Positions 39,158 through 52,253 of a stretch of 64,000 nucleotides of DNA are shown piece by piece (position 1 is the stretch's first letter; every line of letters starts with the position of its first letter). Below the pieces are notes generated by a model. The model worked only from the letters and a program-made list of their open reading frames with translations. It searched no databases and had not been told where the DNA came from. The stretch comes from Stenopsyche tienmushanensis (Eukaryota > Arthropoda > Insecta > Trichoptera > Stenopsychidae): NCBI GenBank assembly GCA_008973525.1, contig WACJ01000402.1, positions 1,178,001 through 1,242,000 on the forward strand, read 5' to 3'. Made by a program: the position numbers and the translations under genes.

Positions 39158-42100
39158 TTAATTACAGGAACATCTATTGAAATATACATACTTAGAGCAA
39201 TTATCACAGCAATACTCCCGAGATTCAGTCTTAAAACTACTAGACATATCAAAATGCGAAAGAATGAATTCTCTACGGCATGATAAAGTAGATACATATT
39301 TCCTCATTAAAAAATTTCTTCTCTCATTGTATTTTAAGCTTTCTATTGATTTACAGCTTTGGGCATTTAAATACCTAAAATAAAATACGATTGAATTATA
39401 AAATACACAATTAATATACATTGTTTTTATGAAATTACCTGTGAACAGCATAATCTGACGCTGAATGATAAAGCACACAAAGAGATCTTTTTCCATCCCT
39501 GCCGGCTCTACCGGCTTCTTGATAATATTGCTCAATGTTTAAAGGTGTGCCGTAATGAATAATTAGCCTATAAATTTATAAAACATATATGATTCAGGAA
39601 GATGACAACAATAATAAAATAAAATCAATTTGAACAGAGCAATAACCTAATGTTAAGTTTATTTATACCCATTCCGAATGCCGTAGTAGCAACAATTATT
39701 TTTACTTTATCTTTGATGAAATTTTTTAAGATCCTATTTCTTTCAATTCTTCCTAAATCTGAATGATATGCTAGACAATTTACACCCATTTCTGAAATAA
39801 ATGCTTCATAAATTATATTTCCAATACACTTTTTAAATAAATTAAAATAAAGGTCATCCAAATGTGAAGCCAAGATGTTTTGTAAGGAAATAGACACATC
39901 AATACGCCAATTTTGCCGATTGATTGGCGTCACATTTGGATGAATCTTTATTAATTAAATCAATCATTACCATTTAAAATTCGAGCTATTCGAATTGCAT
40001 TTCTTTTCGTTAAACAATAAATAATAATGGGACCCCGGTCGATGTTATATTTCGGAGCATCTTCCTGAATAACATTCAAAATATCCCCGTACGGTTCACC
40101 GCTGATTTTTTTCGTCATAAAATATAAATTACTCCGGTCGTATCCTTCGCGCGTTACATACGGCTCCCTAAGTGCGAATTTGTTGAATTAAATAGAACAG
40201 TGTTGATTTTATACACGATTAATTGCATAGTTCACACCTCATCTGTAGTTCTTTAATTATATTTTGCTCTTCGACTCTTGTCGCAGTTGCCGTTAGTGCC
40301 ATTATCGGTATCGATGGAAACTCCGAACGGAGTTTTGATAGTTTTTGATATGACGGTCTAAAATCTCCGCCCCAATGTAACAAACAATGCGCTTCGTCTA
40401 TTGCAAATAACGTAATACCACGAGTTGCATTTAGGGATTTTAATAATTTAATACCTGCAATTTTGAAGTATATGTAAAAAATATGAATGAATATGTCTTT
40501 TAATCCAATGAATACTGCTAGTGGTTGATAAAACACAGCCGTTTAGCGGGTCTAATTTGAGAGAATTTAGACAAAAAACGTAAATATTTTGGGTGGTCTT
40601 AGAAGTGCCTGAGCCTGAGCTGAGGGTAGGAGCCAGGTGGTCCATTATTACACGCGTTTGAGTGATGAAATCAAGGAAAAATGGCCACATTTGGCTAAAA
40701 AGAGAGTGTTTTTTCATTAAGACAATGCACACATCTGTTATTGTGGTGGCTAAAATCATTGAGTTAAACTTGAGATTGCTTCCTTATTATCATGATGCAA
40801 TATCAAGCCTCTTCGGTTGATTAAACTTGTACGTTTTTCTAATAACTTTTCATTTACCCGGTCTAATTGTGAGCAGTAAACTTGTGCATTGATCACTCAA
40901 AAGAACCTTTTTTATAGTCAAAGACGGATTAGGAGTTGATACAGCCGGTTGATTAGTTGAAATCTACTGCTTAGTTCTTTTAACATTGTCATATAAGATC
41001 CATTTAGTGTCACAACTTTGTCTCGGATAGATGGTGCGGAATCCAAACGTCTTCTCTGTAAATTTTTCCAATCGCGTGCAAGGGTCTTTGTACTGTTCAC
41101 CAAGTAGCTCCGAGTTTTGACGTTATTTCTGCCACACTTAATTTTAAGTGACTCAGAAAATGATAATTCAGAAAGTTAGAACAAGATGGTTCTTTTAATT
41201 TACACATACATACATATGTAACACATATAAATATTTTTTTGTATTTTCTTTGTTAGGTCGGGTACTTCTGGGACCATCCTCGTACAATCACAGATCTAAG
41301 CGGATGGAATTTATTGGGTTTACAGTAAGCAATTATGCATTAATTAAAATTTACCAAATGACGTCATTGCGGACTCAGGTGTAATATAGAGTAAATGATA
41401 ATGTCCATCGTGAAGATTTCTAATTATTTTTTGAGTATCGGTTTGAACAGATGCAAGAAAACATGACGATATTTTATTTTCCTGAAAATTAAAAAACAGT
41501 CATCGAAGAAACTCATTAAATAAAGATGAAAATTTAAAATGAAAAGATAAATTTAATATTAATACACTTACGTCTAATAATCTCACTTGATCTTGCATGA
41601 GCGCTATTAATGGAGATACAATGATGGATAATCCGTTATTATAAACTGCAGGATATTGGTAACATAATGATTTTCCATATCCCATTGGTAAGGATACATA
41701 TGCATCATTTTGAGAATACAGAACTGATTGAATAATGGACCACTGCAATGGTTTAAATCCATCGTGGCCAAACTTACTTTTTAGAACTCTTATATGATCT
41801 TCAGTAGGTCCACCTGAAAGCACAGCATTACTATATTTTCATTCATATCCATGATATAGAATATATGATTTAGAAATATATGAGTTAGAAAATAATCTCA
41901 TATAAATTAATATTAATAAGGATTGGTTTCTCTTGAGGATACTGTTAGTTCGACCCTGAGTAATAATAAAACATAGTTTTATAGTGATTTTATTAAATTA
42001 AAATATAATTGAATAAAAATACCTCCTGAATTGCACAGAAAACGTTGATGATTGCACGCAGTCAATGCCAAATATCTGAATCCCTAAAAACATTTCAAAT

Positions 42101-42234
42101 TATTTAATTAAACACGGAGCGCCTTGACGAGGTTACAACGTGCATAAAACTTTTCTTATAAAATAATTTAATTAGTTTACTTTAGAATCATAACGTATGT
42201 TCAATGTGTTTGAAATGAGTTTTCTTAATGTCAT
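39158..42234 (-). CDS. Compact WRN-like RecQ DNA helicase
   Basis: Nine exons join in phase to 462 residues: 42234-42181, 42083-42023, 41813-41572, 41481-41355, 40454-40238, 40167-39971, 39791-39647, 39567-39439, 39374-39158. RecQ helicases are 3'-5' DNA helicases of replication-fork repair. Motif 0 is [18 protein letters not shown], motif I (Walker A) [12 protein letters not shown], Ia [33 protein letters not shown] (DEAH plus the aromatic-rich loop), [51 protein letters not shown]. The zinc-binding region ends the protein: [12 protein letters not shown] followed by EYCCDNCS. There is no RNase-D-like exonuclease, no winged-helix RQC and no HRDC domain; human RECQL has 649 residues. Motif wording is closest to WRN. 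The start MTLRKLISN is phase-supported but otherwise unremarkable. No frame break. Confidence 0.9.
40590..41330. mobile_element. Two mariner transposase relics in a RecQ intron, opposite strands
   Basis: Plus strand, 40660-40800: [15 protein letters not shown], a TAA in place of the expected Gln codon, then DNAH; this is mariner 'kkRp.la.kkvlfHqDNArpH'. Minus strand, 41140-40900: [16 protein letters not shown], a stop in place of Trp, then [14 protein letters not shown]; this is mariner 'gDEkWilYdN.krkrqW...p.p..kp.lh.kKvmlsvwW'. A mariner-type end (GGGTACTTCTGGGACCATCC TCGTA) lies at 41255-41275. Both sit inside RecQ intron 40455-41354. Confidence 0.65.
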
Positions 42235-43275
42235 TATTGTGATGCATCAATAAAAATTTTCAACTCAACACCCGCCAATAACAAACGTCGTCTGTCAAAA
42301 CACTCGTTTGGTCTTGGTAAACGTAAATACGTGCATGACTTAATAAAACAAAAACGCGTTTGAAAATAGTTGTTATTGATTTAATTTACGCCGACGTTGT
42401 TATGATAATTTTTAATTATTAAAAAAATGGAAAACAGTTCTGATATTTTACTATATTTTTATTTTGAAATGCGTGAAAAATTAATTCCAATATACTCCGA
42501 TAATATTTTGAAATGAAAAAAATCTTATTTAGTTATTATTTTAATTAAAAACAGTGAAAGCATTTGAATTTTTAATTGCATATTTTTTTTAATTATTAAA
42601 AAAAGAAGACGCTTATGATAAAATAATGTTGGTAGTATGATAGCCAACTGTCATTAGTCCATAACAATCAGCTGCGCGTAGTGTTTCATCCTCAGAGGTT
42701 AATATTAAATTTTATAGATGTGTTTGTTCGTCATAAATACTCATTACACAATTATAATACTTCGAAATTAATTGCAGAAACCGCTCAATCCTTGTACAAA
42801 GCTTTAAAGGTATGTTTTCCATATTTCATTTATATATATATAAATGTAATGCAAATGTAACTAAGCCAAATTTTACTAAATGTAATATATTAAATGCTAT
42901 TAACATAATCAAAATGCGTTCCCTGTATGTAAAATAATGCGTTGGTCAAGGTATTTGTACGAATAAATAATTTATAACCTAAATAAGAACAAATTTTTAT
43001 TCAAATTCAATGACATCCAAACAATAGAATTACATTTTTTCAAATATAATTTTTCCTCGCTTTTTCATTTGCAAACATATCTATTATATCGTTATAATTT
43101 AATGTTTTGGCACATCTTTTTCAATTGATATTATTCAAGAACGAACAATTTAACGCGAAAAGTCACTTAAAAAAATGTTTCTCATGTTGTTAGTAATCTA
43201 CAGTATAATAAAATTGTTTATTATTATGTTCATAATGCTAAAGTATACTCATATTGTTTTATTTTTATTTTGTAG
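42235..43275. promoter_or_regulatory. Shared promoter region of RecQ and SRBD1, with SRBD1 5' intron
   Basis: RecQ reads left and SRBD1 reads right from this 1 kb gap. A likely SRBD1 non-coding first exon ends at 42809 before GTATGTTTTCC; its intron ends with TTTTATTTTGTAG directly in front of the SRBD1 ATG. No other gene is visible. Confidence 0.5.
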
Positions 43276-46200
43276 ATGTTTTCCATCAAAAAAATAGTTT
43301 CCCCACACATAAAAAATGAGCCTGGAACATCATTAATTACCATGCAGAATAAAAGAAATGTAAAAGTTAAATCGCCATATGTGAAAGTGTCATTGCCAAA
43401 ATCTAAAGCTAGGTTGTCTGCTAAAAGAAAATCTCCCAACAAAGCGAAAAGAATACAATCAAAGCGTAAAAAAGTAGCACAAAACTCTTCCGTTAATGAT
43501 GACGAATGTCAAATAATCAATGAAGTAACATGTATATCAGACGAGGAAAAAATCTCAGATGATGATGAAATATATATTGGAGAAACACAAATACTCAAGC
43601 AAGAGGATGATGATGATTGCATCGATCTTGTGAGTAGCGATGATGAGAAACCTAAATCTAAAAAAAATGATAACAAGCTCAATTATCCCATATGGAATGT
43701 AGCCGATGTTCTCGCTGAAGTCAGTGGAATACCTCAAAATGTAGCCAATAATGTCGTTAATCTTATTGAAGAAGAAAATACGTTGCCTTTTATTGCACGA
43801 TATAGAAAAACAATGGTCAATTACATGTCGCCGGAAAAGTAAGTTTCATTTATTAAACTTAAATGCATTTTAATGAATATAATTTTGACTAAATAATGCA
43901 TGTTTTTTAAAGTTTACAAACCGTATTCAACTCGTATCATCAAGTGTGCAAAATGAGAAGGAAGTCCATAGCAATATTGAAGACTCTGGAAAAAAGCGAG
44001 AAACTGACGACCAATATAACCAATTCTATATTAAGCGCAAGAAGTAATGCCGAATTGGATTTATTGGTGAAACTATTTTTATGTACACGCTTATCGATAT
44101 TAATCTGCTTGCGCATGAATGTAATAAAATATTGTTCTTTTTCAGTACGACCCCTTAAAATCCAGAAATTCTGTGGTTGAAAAAGTTCGCACACTAGGTT
44201 TGGATAAGCACATTGCTTCTATACTCGAAGGTAATGGTGTTTCAATTCGTGATCTCTGCAATGAAAAAATGAAAACTCCAAGTGATGTGGAAACCAACTT
44301 AATTATCGGTTTAGCCAATGCGAATTTACTGTAAATCCTGAGACTGTGGATTTTATAAGGACCTTGTAAGTAAACGTATCCTTACGATGAGGGAAGTCCC
44401 AGATGTATCCGACCTAACAAAGAAAACATAAATAAATAATGGAAGAAAATCTTGAATCTTAAGAAATTCTCTTTTTTCAATCTATTGTTTTGTCAGCTGT
44501 TTTGTCTCCGGGTGGATGTTAGACTCCACAATGCCCACCCATAAAATGCCCGTGGACAACAGTTAAACTCTTGGAGTAATGATGTGGAGTTGAGGTGCGC
44601 GAAAGTAGCCTCGTCGGTTTGCTCATCAACGGAGTTGGGTACGCGGTCACCCTGTGCTGCGTACCCATAAAGGAGTGTGTGGGACAGTCGATTACAGTAG
44701 TTGGTGGAGATTGTGTCAAAGGCTCACCACTATCCTCAACAGCCTAGGCAAACAGGGGAGAACGGCTTTAGGCTGTTCAAACGTCGACTCGTCTCTGCGA
44801 TGTATATCACTTTTTAAAATGCCAATATGTCTGTAACTCGCGCACTTTCAGTTGACGGTCATCCAATGCTGTTTTCTTCACGATTTCTGGCAACGTAGCG
44901 TCTACAAATTTGAAAATTAAGCTTTGTAAGGTGCAACTGCCATCTAATGCGCCGGGTCGGGCATTTCTGAGATTACCCTCGTATAATATTTATTTGATAA
45001 ATGCAATAGGTGCTCATTTGAGTGTTTCTCATTCTAGAAAAAATAAAACCATCTTCAACATTGAGTGTAGCAAAGCTAGAATACGCACTTCGAAAAAGGA
45101 GAACATTAAAAAAGACACAACTAAAAGAAAAGCGGACGATCCTGAGAAGTTTAACCGATATATGGATTTCAATATGAGATCCGATTTTATGAAACCTCAT
45201 CAAATCTTGGCTATTAATCGAGGGGAGTCCTTAAAAATACTGCAAGTAAAAGTGGTCATTCCATATGATGTGTACAACAATTTCATAAGGTTAGGATAAT
45301 AAATATAAATATATCTATAATATATTAGGGGGACCAAAAAGTAATTAAAATCTTTTTGCTGGTGAAAAAGATTTACTTATAACAACAACAAAATAATTTT
45401 CAAATATATTTTTCCAACGTAAAGGCAATTTTTCAATTCCCCTTTTGTAAAAAATCCTTTGATTTTTCACTGAAAACCTTATTTAACCTTTCCTTTGCTA
45501 AGGTGTATTTACTACACTGAGTCGAGTTGTAGTAAAGTTGTATTAATGGCAATTTTAACAACATTACTACATCGAATCTCGATATATCTAGACACTTGTT
45601 TAGTTTCAGAATATTCCCGTAAGTAAGAAAAAGTATTCTAATACATTTGATTAATGCATATTTTTGAATTAGGTTTTGTAATAATAAATGGCGACAAGAA
45701 CTCGTAGATAAGGCTGCTGTGTTATCATTTAAAAAATATATCAAGCCTTGGATAACTCGACACGTTCGCTCCGACATGTTAGAGAAAGCAAGGAAAGAAT
45801 CTATATCAGTTTTCTGTAGCAATCTCCAGAGATTATTACTTACAACGCCCGTTAAAGGACACAATATATTGGGCATAGATCCTGGCTTTAAAGCTGGCTG
45901 TAAAGTAGCTATAATAGGAACATCGGGACAACCTTTGGAGACTTTTATAATTCATCCGAGATTTGAATCGAGGACTGATCCAGAAATGGAAAAACTCTCC
46001 CTTTTCGCAAAAAAATATAAGTAAGTACAAAGAAATATTTTACATTTTAAATCAACGCGTATGAAAGCGTATAATTCCGTTTATTTTTAATTTTCAGATG
46101 TACAGTAATAGCATTGGGTAATGGTACAGCGTGTAGAGAAACAGAAAAATGGCTTCACAGTTCAGGAATATTGAATGATGCCTATCTTATAATAGTACCC

Positions 46201-48852
46201 GAATGCGGTGCTTCTATATATTCTTGTAGCCCAGAAGCGTCTAAGGTATTTTTTTAAATTCAGCTATGTTAATATTAACAATATCACCGACAACGTATTT
46301 CACTATTTCCATCTGTTCTGAGCTTTCTCCCTCCAATTGACCACCAAAGAACTGTTATTCCCATACTACAATCTTGACTATGGAACCATTTGATCTTTGT
46401 TGACTTTCACCTATTTGTTCCAGCTATGTCTATTTTTTTTTGCAGCCTAATTTTATGTATTTTAACCACTGGCCACTTCATTAGTATTTATATACAGATT
46501 ATATACTTAAATACTCTTTTAACAGCAAGCTGATACTTAGTTTATCCTACTATTCATTGCTACTTTTACAAATCATGACTTGCTTGTCACTTGCTATCTC
46601 TTACATAGTCGAGCCTACCCAACAATATGGAGCATGATGAACCTTACCGGTTTGGAGCCAAGAATCTTTAGGTACAGAACAAGGACAAGAAGAACACCAA
46701 ATATACGGTCTCGAGGAGAGGCATATGAAGAACTTCACTTTGCAACGTTAACAGTATTGTCTTCCGTTAACTTCTATATCGTTTTGAAATCGCCGAACTG
46801 AGAGGGTCGACCTGAAATAGGAAAGCACTCAGTCTCGAATTTGCTCGGGTAAGTTGCACGTGGACGGGGAGACACCCTCAGTTAGTGTAGGAGCGAATCC
46901 GAGATGCACTTAAGCGTCAAGTATGTCTTCACCTTAGCCCGGCAGCACCCTAGCGAGGAAAAGAGGGACTGGATTCTGCACTCCAGAAAGCCTTTTCCTG
47001 TAGAATCAAAAAGGTCATCTAGAGGAATTTTCCGCTGTCTTCAGGAGACTCAGTCTTTACAAACCTCCCACACTCCCTATCGAGACGGTTGCGAAAGCGT
47101 TTGTCAATACGTTCATTCAGGATACCCGCTGGGTGAGCGTTCGAAATGAAATTCGGTGGTAATGCTACCTTCAATATCGAGCGAATGAGGAGGTGAATGT
47201 ATGATACAGACGTGATGGATGTAATCCCTTCCTGTGAATGGATATTGAAGAGGCCCATAGTTCTGCAGTGGACTGTTTGTGGCTGCACTATGATGATAAT
47301 GATATAAAAATGAATCTTTGTTTGTTTGCGCGAGTAACATAGACATAGTCTAATATATAAAAATCAATATTTGTTTGTTTGTATTTAATGCGCTGCCATA
47401 CCGTTCATCCGATTGCAATAAAACTTTGTCAACTTATCTTTTACACTTGCGGAAATAACATAGGCATAGTAAAAATATTTTTATGCGAGACGTGGCGTTG
47501 CAATGCATGCCAGGTAATCATTAGTGTTTTTTAAATTTTGGTTTTTTTGCCGATAATGATTTATTCCCAAATAAACGTTTTCAAACAACGATAGCATCGA
47601 TTACTGTGTTAAATCGTAGAGATTATTCATTGAGTTTTTCACCAAAAAGTGGTCCACAGTAGACCTGCTCGGCTTGAAACCACATCAATACTCTCTGTAT
47701 ATAGTAAATAATAATGAATATATTTTTTAAAGGAATTCCCAGGCATGGATCCAAATATTATATCTGCAATTTCATTGGCGAGACGTGCTCAAGATCCTCT
47801 CAGCGAACTTATTAAGGTTAATCCAAAGAACATCGGGATAGGGATGTACCAACATGATATTCCGGGGAAACTTTTGGATGAAGCGCTCGATAATGTCATA
47901 GTCAACTGCGTAACCTTTGTCGGCGTAGATATAAATACATGCAGTTCAACGCTATTAGAGTGTGTTATTAATTTGTCTTTATTTTTTTAATTATGTATGT
48001 ATTTAGCAATTTATAATCATTTCTAAATTTTATATATATATATCATTTTAGAAAAATTGCAGGTCTAACAAAATTAAAAGCTGCTAATATACTCCAATAT
48101 CGTGAAGAAGTTGGTGAATTCAAATGCAGAGAAGAGCTGCGTAAGGTTGCCACAATCGGCGATCAGACATATAAACAATGCATAGGATTTCTTAGAGTGC
48201 CCAAGAGCAAAAATAAGCTCGATAATACGTGGATTCATCCTGAAAGTTATAATCTTGCTATAAGGTCACAATGGAAATTATTATATCGCGTAATTATTAT
48301 TCGCAGTGATTTTATTAACGTATTTGATTTGCAGGTTTATTAAAATGATCGGTTTAGAAGTAACGCATGTCGGAACGGATGAATTCATCTGTGAATTTAA
48401 AAGGAGAATTGAAAATAGAGATTTGAATGCGTTTGCAGTCGATTTAAGCTGCGATAAAGGCGACATTGAGCTTATTGTGGATGCTCTGTGTCAAGAGCCG
48501 TTGGAAGATCCGCTCCGCAACGTGAAGCCAATATACTCGGAGAAATTAAATAACGTCAATCAACTCACAATGAACGCTATTTTAAACGGTATGCCATTCA
48601 TATTTAACGTCAATGAAGTCGATTGAGATTATGTGTTTTATTAACGTGTGTATTTTGTGTGTAGGCGTGGTTCGAAATGTTACACCGTTTGGTGTTTTCG
48701 TGGATTGCGGCGTCGGAAGAAATGGTTTAATTCATACCAGTAAGTTTGGCAAATCTCGAACGCCGGTACTGGGCGATAAAGTGATTGTTAAAGTTATAGA
48801 ACCACCCACTTCAACTAAAATATGCTTAGAACTGATCAATATAGTTGAATGA
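43276..48852 (+). CDS. SRBD1: SRBD1: S1 RNA-binding domain protein (Tex/Spt6-like)
   Basis: Ten exons: 43276-43838, 43913-44066, 44146-44365, 45038-45289, 45673-46020, 46098-46245, 47733-47959, 48052-48264, 48335-48588, 48665-48852; about 854 residues. The ATG directly follows a splice acceptor. The first 130 residues are basic then acidic and probably disordered ([29 protein letters not shown]). The Tex fold follows: [42 protein letters not shown]; the YqgF nuclease-like core [17 protein letters not shown] and [45 protein letters not shown]; HhH repeats [12 protein letters not shown] and [26 protein letters not shown]; and the final S1 domain [22 protein letters not shown]. It binds nucleic acid; its exact role in animals is unsettled. 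Exon 3 breaks frame at GCC-AAT (44314) and TCC-TGA (44336). Intron 44366-45037 contains a mariner-type element and 46246-47732 a LINE-like repeat. Confidence 0.92.
44386..44983 (-). mobile_element. Mariner-type element with paired ends in an SRBD1 intron
   Basis: The left end GATGAGGGAAGTCCCAGATG and inverted right end GGGCATTTCTGAGATTACCC TCGTA bound 598 bp. On the minus strand near the right end a frame reads [20 protein letters not shown], matching the DNA-binding N-terminal region of mariner transposases ('tpeiVkkvh.lvleDrrlkvrEia'). Only this N-terminal block is left. Confidence 0.65.
45325..45530 (-). repeat. MITE end and coding relic in an SRBD1 intron
   Basis: The plus strand at 45325 begins TTAGGGGGACCAAAAAGTAA, the end sequence of the element at 18852-19330. 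Just inside it the minus strand reads [20 protein letters not shown], similar to TPYSKDRLN at 38930, so this belongs to the unclassified family of 38040-39030. That links the TTAGGGGGACC ends to a coding element. Confidence 0.4.
46600..47345 (+). repeat. Dispersed LINE-like repeat, longest copy
   Basis: This matches 13745-14200 over its first half almost base for base (AACCTTACCGGTTTGGAGCC versus AACCTTACCAGTTCAGAGCC). The 3' half extends beyond it to 47300, ending in the block GTGGCTGCACTATGATGATA that also occurs at 52995-53025. It lies in the SRBD1 intron before the exon at 47733, in the same orientation as the gene. Confidence 0.65.
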
Positions 48853-51800
48853 AAAGTACCGGTGATTCCACTGTTTTTATTATTTTTCACGATTGTGAAA
48901 TTAATTTCGTTTATTAATATAGAAATATCCGTGTTTCTACTATTATTTAGTATGTTATTTCACATAGGGATTTTATGTTTATTCATAATGGCTGAATATT
49001 AAAAATGATGAATTATTATAATTTTATGTTCTTTTTTACTGCTCAATTCAAATATAGCTTTGTTGAAAAATGTCCAAAGTAAACATGTTATTGAACCAAA
49101 TCTGATGTAAAGCAGACGAATTCTTATTCGTGTTTCCATTAATGATTCAATAAAATATATATTGTGTATATTGTCATATTTAACATCATTAAAAATCCTC
49201 ACCTTGATTTCCTTGCATTATGAGAAACATACTGCCTTTCGTTAGTGAGCAAATTTAAAATTGATGAAGTCGTTGATGTCATAATCGCTTTACACTGATT
49301 ACTTTCTGTCAGCTCCTAATCAGCGTAAGACAATCTTCAATTGTAAATGAACACTTGATAGTGAATACAAGGCCACGTCATTTCTTTACATAAACAATGC
49401 ACAAAAAATCGATTCATTTGCTCCTCCTTTAGAAGGAAATGATAATTGAACAAAGACTCATTCAACACGCAGAGAAGAACGGCAAGCAGTTAAATAAACA
49501 AACAATCTCGATAACACACAATATTCGGTCGTTTCTTTGCGTAAACAAATAACACACTTGAAATCGAAATAATTATAAGTCGATAAATTTGGGCTTAATG
49601 ATCTATACAATCATGCGAGGAACTATCCGTCTCAGTCTCCCGAACTGCGCTAAGTTCTTTTTGTTTCTGTCTGTCTCCGAGCTTCAATGTGCAAGATTGC
49701 TCTATCTGGATCACTAGAGTGCCGCCGTACCGGTACGGCCATACCGCTCAAAGGGTTAACATTTATGCAGTCTTTATAATCCTAGATAACTACTCATTAG
49801 TCTCATAGACTACAGACTCGGAACACATTCAATATATATGATTGCATCCCATCTGATATTGAATGTAGACGATCTCCATAGGAGACCTTACTAGGGAAAG
49901 GATTTTTATGTTATGGTTTCCCACTTACCTTCTATGTGTGTGGTAAAGTTATAAAATTCAAGTTTTTTATCCAAATTCTCATAATCCTTTATGTGATATT
50001 TATTGGGTTTAAGGTATAAACTTAAAAATTACAGGATTTATTCGACACAATCTTGCAGTTTTAAGTCTCTCGATACAACGGAAGGTATATAAAAGAGTTA
50101 TAAAAACAACAATTATGGTATCAAAAAATATGAATATATTTGATATAATAAAACATCAAACCTTGAGCAAATATGTTATGCTATCGATAAAAAAATCGCA
50201 TATTTTTTTTTTTTAGAAAAGAAGATTATCAGTCGAGATTTATAAAAATATTTATACACAAATTATATATGCACCACTGCTCCCATTCATAATTCCACTA
50301 TTTACAGCATATCCTCCTAACGAGGATGTACATTTGGCAGACATATAATGCGTCTTTACATTGAATTTCTCATATAGTTAAGATTAAATACATAAAGCAC
50401 CGTTCAAAGTCTCTAGAAAATATTCAATATATATTAAGATTGGCTCGAAATATATAATTTTTTACAATAGAACATTTGAATTTACAGCATAATTTGGACT
50501 TATTTTAATACGTAAAAGCTTTTTTTCTAATTATAATCTGACTAAATAGCATATTTGGTATTAATAATTGAAGTTTGCCTAAATGTAAATAGGAGCGGTT
50601 TATACAATGCATATAGTTTACGTCTAAATTGCAAGGCATCTTATATAAATAAAATGATATACTACGTTATAAATGGACGGACATATTTAGTTATACTTGC
50701 AAAAAAAAGATCTCGGGGTGTTAGTACGAATTTCAATAGATATATTGGAAATTATTATAAATAAAAATACTTATGATTAATTTATTTACACAGAAGAAAC
50801 GCGTTGCGGATATTTAATTTAATTTTGTCCTTCGTTGAAATACTGGCAAGAAGGCTAAATGTCGGATATTGCAAAATAATCGTTGACGGCCGAGTCTCCG
50901 ATCAGGGACGTAAGAGTCACAATAATAAATATGTGGCTTCTCATGTTAAAAGAATTCAATTATTAAATGATTTTCGTCATATACGAAAGTAGTATTTGTT
51001 ACAAAATGTAGTATATATTAGAGGTATCCATAGTTAATGTCATTTTTTTGATGATATTTAATGAGTATATGAACATATCACGTAAAATTAAATTTAAATA
51101 AATGTTATAATTGAGTGTGAAAATATAAAATAAGCAAATTAACATTTTCTTCTGCATTTTAGAATAGCAAAATCAACTTCAGAGTTGTGATAGTTGTTAC
51201 AAATGTTTTATTTACACAACATTGGGCTTAAATTTAATTTCAATACAAGAGACGACCTATTTAAGTATCTTACATAACGAGTCATTTCTTTCAATTAATT
51301 TATTAATGGATTTAATGCACATTATGATGGCACTGAAAACTTAATTCCTTAGTAAAGTGTGAGACTTGATATTTTATAAAATACTTGAAATATCGTTACT
51401 TATTATATTAATTACGAGGGTCATCTAGAAAGTAAAGTCACTGAGGGAGTTATAGGGGATTGTCACGCGCTCCAGCCATTATTCGATCGTACATAAATGT
51501 ATGTAATGCATCTTTCTGGGTGCTCCTCGTATTACATTAAGGAAAAATAAGATCATTTGTAAAAAATAAAATTACAAACTTAAAACGTTATTATAGAATA
51601 GGATAAATATTGTGCACTGAAACAATGTCCGCAACCATATTTATTTCAATGGGAATAAAATAAGATGAAGGTCCGACAGGTGTTAGCACTAGTAAACAGA
51701 ACATATTTATCTACGTTAATATTCTTTTGACTTAGCAGTTACTGACTATGATTTAAATTACTAAGATTAAAAAAATATATTATATTGGTAGATACAGATA

Positions 51801-52253
51801 CAATAAAGTTCAATTTTACAAAAATAAAACAGCGATTGGGTCCATAAGAATACACAACAGATAAGGAGTAAAAATGTACACAGAAAAGACTAGCTGCATT
51901 CGCAAATATATTAGTGAATTACATAAAAATAGCATATCGTTAAATACTTTATAAACATCTAAAATAGTCATCACTTAAAATAATAATTATCCAGTATTTT
52001 CAATGACAAATTTATAAAATAAAAATATAAACATTTGAGATTTTTTTCCAAACGAAAAAACACATAATACACATGAAAGTTTTATAAAATATTCTATAAA
52101 AGTCTTAATATAGAAACATAGTCGTATCTTAAAATTATGTTTGATTTACAACCACACATCGATACTTTTGCAATTTAACTTGTACAAGTTATAAAGATCA
52201 ATCTTTTAAGGCAATTCTTTGACTTCAGGAATTCTTGTTTTTAAAACGAAACA
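48853..52253. other. SRBD1 3' flank and AT-rich intergenic DNA
   Basis: A poly(A) signal at 49149-49154 probably ends SRBD1. A solitary MITE-like end (CTCAAAGGGTTAA) is at 49738-49756. Open frames at 50555-50764 and 50804-50992 show no family or splicing. The final part is likely the 3' untranslated region of the minus-strand membrane protein gene. No other gene seen. Confidence 0.45.

Noticed and set aside
50555..50992. Two plus-strand frames downstream of SRBD1
   Set aside because: Short, AT-driven, no family match, no splice partners.
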